Shown piece by piece: positions 28,322 through 31,083 of a stretch of DNA of 31,083 bases. The stretch is from positions 1 through 31,083 of IMG/VR virus record IMGVR_UViG_3300002334_000133; one strand, 5' to 3'. The position numbers and the translations under genes were made by a program. The notes under the pieces are model-generated. The model made no database searches and was not told where the DNA came from. It saw only the letters and a list, made by a program, of their open reading frames with translations. The first letter of the stretch is position 1, and each line of letters begins with the position of its first letter. Source of the DNA: a virus.

Positions 28322-30663
28322 TAGAGAGCTTCCTTTCCGTCGAAAACCACATCCTCGTCGATTTCGGCGTTCTGTATGTATTTCGGCATAGCGTCCAGGG
28401 TGTGAGTCGAGCGGCAGACCATGAGCTCGAGACTCGGCCCCAGCTCCGGCTCCGGAATCAACCACTCCCGCTCGGTCCACCTGGCCATCGTTTTCGGAGC
28501 TACACCCTCGACCAGCTCGCCGGTATCGGTGAACCACTCCGACGGGAGCCCGACCCAGGCCACGGCCTGTTCGCGATCCTCGTCGGCGATAGAGGGGGAG
28601 GGGGGGGTGTCTCGCTTTTCTGGGGCGAATTCGGCGTCCTCAGATTCGGTCCCTTTCAGGATCGGAGAGCACACCTGGAGAATTTTCGCCAGGGCCTCGT
28701 CGGTGAAAAACGCCGCTTTCCCTGGGTCCATTCTCGATCCGACCATGAACTCGAACGCCAGGAGCTCCACGGACCGATCGTCCAGGGTGTCGATCTCGAC
28801 CTCGAGTCGGTCCCAGTCGACGTCCGGGCCGTTCCACGCGCCGTTCGGCCATGTAACAGCTTCCTCGATAATCGACAGCGCTCCGGCCAGCGCGTGTCCG
28901 ACGAACGCCGTCGGGAAATTCTCCGAGCCTCGGTGGCGTCGTTCGTTTTCCTCGGCGACGATCCCGTAGTTCTCAAGGCCTAGCGGGACCTCTCCCTCTC
29001 CGCCGACTAACACGGCCAGGAGAGCCGTAGCGGGTCCTCGGCCGATTGTGAAGTACTTCGACGCCTCGGCCGTTACGGCGATCGCTTCCTCGCGTCGGAG
29101 CTCTCCCTGGGCGTCCAGTTTGTCGGCTTTCTTGACGAGCTGTTCGGCCAGCCATTCCATATCGGTTACGACGTCGATCGCCTTATTCGAATCGGAGTCG
29201 ATTAGCTGGGTAGCGACAGCGCGCCGAGCTGGGTTTTCGAAACCGCTCTCGTCGGCGACAGCGCCTCGGACGGATTTCCAGTCGACCAGGTGGACGTCGC
29301 CGTGGACGCCTACCAGCTCGGCTCGCTTGTTTTCGTACCCTGGAATCCTGGCCAGGGCGTCGGTTACAGCGTCCGGGAGCGACCACATTCCGGAGCCCAG
29401 GGAGTAGCCGTATTTCGTCGAGACGTCCAGGACGGCGATCGGGACGCCGAATTTCTTCTCGAGCTCCTGGGATCGTTTGACGGCGGCGGCTCGTTTGGCG
29501 GCGGCGTTAGTCGGAGAGCTCTCGCCCTCGGATTTTTTAGCGGTCGATTTTCCTCCGCTCTTATCCTGGTCGCGCTTGAATTTGTTCCGGTTCCCGTCCC
29601 ACTTTCGGTTCTGGAAAGTCCAGCGGCCGAAACCCTTACCGAAATCCCGGATCGTCTCCGGGTCGACACCCTCTCCGAGTACTTCCCAGGACGGGAGCTC
29701 CATAAGCTCTCGAGCTACCAAGGACGCCCGGAACATTTTCCCGGATACGTCGTCCAGTGGACGCCACACCAGGCGCGGCTCGGGTCGTCCGGAGCGCTTA
29801 CCGCCCAGGCGATCCGTTAGGGCCTCGACGACCTGGATAATCCCGACGACCTGGGGCCGTTTGGAGTGTTCCTCGAGCTGGATCGAATCCGGGAGCGCGT
29901 TGTCGATCACGTTCTCGATCTCTCCGACCAGTGAGGCCCGGTGTCCTGGGTCCTCGGTCTGTCGTGGATCGAACGCCAGGAGCGGCCGGGTAGCGTTCAA
30001 CGTGAACAGGCCCGACTCGACGAGCTCGAGGACCGACTGGGGGAGTATGTCGATCGCTCGGATAGCGTTCGCGACGGCTGGCTGGGAGCGGCCGAGAATC
30101 GACTGGATTTCCGGACCCTTTAATCCCTCGGTCTGGAATCGTTTCGCCGCCCTGGCCAGCTCGAGAGGCGTTAGGTCCTTTCGGGCCTGGTTCTCCCCCA
30201 TGACGATTCGCGCCGCCTGGGCGTCGTCCACCTGGTCGATCAATGCCAGGACCGTCGGCCGCGCCGCTCCGAATTCCAGGGTGTCGAAGAAATGCGACTG
30301 GGCCTCGTGTTTTTTACGCTCGCCCTGGCCCTTTATGTAGTCCCAGGATCGAGGCGCGAAATCCGTGTCCGAATCCTTTCGAATCTTGTGGTCGCCCTCG
30401 AGCTTCGCGGCGGCGACTCGACGGTGGCCGTGTAGCAGTTCGAACCGTCCGTCGACGATCCGGACCGACACTGGGACCGCCTGGCCGTTCTGGTCCATGC
30501 TCTCTCGGAGCTCCACCAGGTCGCCCAGGTCGACGCGTGGCTGGAATGGACTCGAGTCGATTTTATCGACCGGGATAGTCCAGATTCCCGAGTCGTCGTC
30601 TACTGTCGCTCCGGCTATCCTGGCGAGCTGGAGTGGGTGGTTTTTGTTGGTGTTTTTTGCCAT
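28321..30663 (-). CDS. Large ParB-like partition protein (780 residues)
   Basis: N-terminal domain is a ParB/Srx fold (residues ~30-92) with PFQPR (39-43), VELRESMDQNGQAVPVSVR and GHRRVAAAKL (79-88), the nucleotide-binding box usually written GERR. After a longer than usual linker comes ENQARKDLTPLE (157-168) and a helix-turn-helix (LKGPEIQSILGRSQPAVANA, ~181-200) that in ParB reads the parS site. Ordinary ParB proteins have about 300 residues; the remaining ~500 (Lys/Glu-rich linker 355-400, then unidentified helical domains) are an extension. It could be a plasmid-phage partition protein, a DNA-binding regulator, or a ParB/sulfiredoxin-like nuclease. No ParA is in the window. Start: ATG 30663, GGAGA about 11 bases upstream. 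Confidence 0.85.
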   Translation of the reverse strand: MAKNTNKNHPLQLARIAGATVDDDSGIWTIPVDKIDSSPFQPRVDLGDLVELRESMDQNGQAVPVSVRIVDGRFELLHGHRRVAAAKLEGDHKIRKDSDTDFAPRSWDYIKGQGERKKHEAQSHFFDTLEFGAARPTVLALIDQVDDAQAARIVMGENQARKDLTPLELARAAKRFQTEGLKGPEIQSILGRSQPAVANAIRAIDILPQSVLELVESGLFTLNATRPLLAFDPRQTEDPGHRASLVGEIENVIDNALPDSIQLEEHSKRPQVVGIIQVVEALTDRLGGKRSGRPEPRLVWRPLDDVSGKMFRASLVARELMELPSWEVLGEGVDPETIRDFGKGFGRWTFQNRKWDGNRNKFKRDQDKSGGKSTAKKSEGESSPTNAAAKRAAAVKRSQELEKKFGVPIAVLDVSTKYGYSLGSGMWSLPDAVTDALARIPGYENKRAELVGVHGDVHLVDWKSVRGAVADESGFENPARRAVATQLIDSDSNKAIDVVTDMEWLAEQLVKKADKLDAQGELRREEAIAVTAEASKYFTIGRGPATALLAVLVGGEGEVPLGLENYGIVAEENERRHRGSENFPTAFVGHALAGALSIIEEAVTWPNGAWNGPDVDWDRLEVEIDTLDDRSVELLAFEFMVGSRMDPGKAAFFTDEALAKILQVCSPILKGTESEDAEFAPEKRDTPPSPSIADEDREQAVAWVGLPSEWFTDTGELVEGVAPKTMARWTEREWLIPEPELGPSLELMVCRSTHTLDAMPKYIQNAEIDEDVVFDGKEAL
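28600..28607 (-). repeat. Eight-base G (C on coding strand) homopolymer inside the ParB-like gene
   Basis: GGGGGGGG at 28600-28607, with a further G5 at 28594-28598. On the coding strand it is CCCCCCCC and encodes Thr-Pro-Pro near residue 690. The reading frame is intact here. Such runs slip easily in replication or sequencing. Confidence 0.8.
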
Positions 30664-30717
30664 TACTAATTCGATCTCCGGCGTACTTAATGAATTCGGT
30701 CTATTTGTGCGTATTAC

Positions 30718-31083
30718 TTAACTCGACGGCGATGTTAAGTTATCGAGCTCGTCGGGTAGCGTCTCCGGGTCGAGGTCGACCTCGGGGATTCCGGTTAGAG
30801 CCTGTATGTGGTCTGTCCGGTTGAATTCGGAACAGTCTCTCGCGTGAGTTGGGACCTCTCCCTCGGGCCATTCGGTCCCGCAGTCGCTACAACAAACCAC
30901 GCCGTCCACTAGGTAGGTTTTACCGACCTCGACGTTCGCCGTCCTGGTTTCGCGCTGATCCTCGGGTGTCGAGTAGTACTCGATTACGGCGGCGTCCTCG
31001 GATTGACCCATAGCAAATCCGAGCATTTTCTCGAGCTGTTGATTCAGGAGAAAAATGTCCTCGGTCGAGAGCTCCAGGGAGAC
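30718..31083 (-). CDS. Cys-containing hypothetical protein, 5' end beyond the window
   Basis: The frame is open to the right edge of the window, and the residues before the first internal ATG (31026) look like protein (LELSTEDIFLLNQQLEK), so the true start probably lies outside. At least 121 residues are visible. The middle holds VVCCSDCGTEWPEGEVPTH and ARDC: a C-x-x-C plus H/C arrangement as in small zinc ribbons. The end is acidic (PETLPDELDNL). It lies 54 bases before the ParB-like gene and probably belongs to the same leftward transcript. Confidence 0.6.
   Translation of the reverse strand, partial: VSLELSTEDIFLLNQQLEKMLGFAMGQSEDAAVIEYYSTPEDQRETRTANVEVGKTYLVDGVVCCSDCGTEWPEGEVPTHARDCSEFNRTDHIQALTGIPEVDLDPETLPDELDNLTSPSS

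Noticed and set aside
28421-28969. Rightward open frames opposite the ParB-like gene
   Set aside because: The leftward frame has the ParB motifs and long continuity; the rightward ones are Ser/Arg-rich shadows.
1-31083. CRISPR array, insertion sequence, integrase with attachment site, or rRNA
   Set aside because: I looked for regularly spaced repeats, transposase motifs, tyrosine or serine recombinase patterns and rRNA words and found none; the only tandem repeats are the coding ones at 26750-27295.

Overview
This window is a large part of the genome of a tailed dsDNA bacteriophage (Caudoviricetes) or a closely related prophage. The order of genes from small terminase to tape measure, with separate head-tail connector, tail-terminator and tail-tube genes and no sheath or baseplate-wedge genes, indicates a long, non-contractile (siphovirus-type) tail. 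No integrase, polymerase, helicase, tRNA or endolysin is visible, so this is mainly the late (structural) part of the genome plus accessory and partition-like genes. The DNA is G+C-rich. The host cannot be read from the sequence. The only hint is a lipoprotein with a Pro/Thr/Ala-rich linker, a style common in Chloroflexota and some Actinobacteria, which is weak evidence.

Region 1 (95-7559, + strand) is packaging and head: P27-type small terminase, large terminase, a small two-helix membrane protein, a portal fused to a MuF-like minor head domain, an HK97-type prohead protease with a long acidic tail, an HK97-fold major capsid protein with an unexpected hydrophobic N-terminus, and a probable decoration protein. 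Region 2 (7678-17524) is neck and tail: a small assembly protein, gp6-like adaptor, gp10-like protein, probable tail terminator, a 59-residue protein, tail tube, the G/GT chaperone pair with a classical A-AAA-AAC slippery site, a 544-residue tape measure, a hub or distal tail protein, and tip and fibre proteins. Most of these genes abut or overlap, so they are probably one late operon divided by hairpins.

Region 3 (17531-18982) looks like a lysis cassette without an enzyme: a lipoprotein, a one-helix membrane protein and an XhlA-like coiled-coil protein with a C-terminal membrane helix. Region 4 (19076-22402) is accessory. A lone leftward gene diverges from a tightly coupled group (DUF3850 protein, orphan DNA methyltransferase, small Cys-rich proteins), followed by an HNH endonuclease and a partner. 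The HNH pair lies between two copies of one operator/promoter module. Region 5 (22704-27787) returns to virion-type genes, including a 650-residue protein with a lectin-like domain and nine 20-residue repeats. Region 6 (27891-31083, - strand) is a leftward group with a 780-residue ParB-like protein, two small genes downstream and a truncated Cys-containing gene upstream.

The most interesting non-coding signals are four dispersed intergenic copies of the 13-bp palindrome ATTCCG-W-CGGAAT, possible binding sites for the ParB-like protein or a stoperator-like repressor; the duplicated ATGTC-SS-GACAT operator plus promoter around the HNH pair; and strong enrichment of CCWGG that seems to shape synonymous codon choice.
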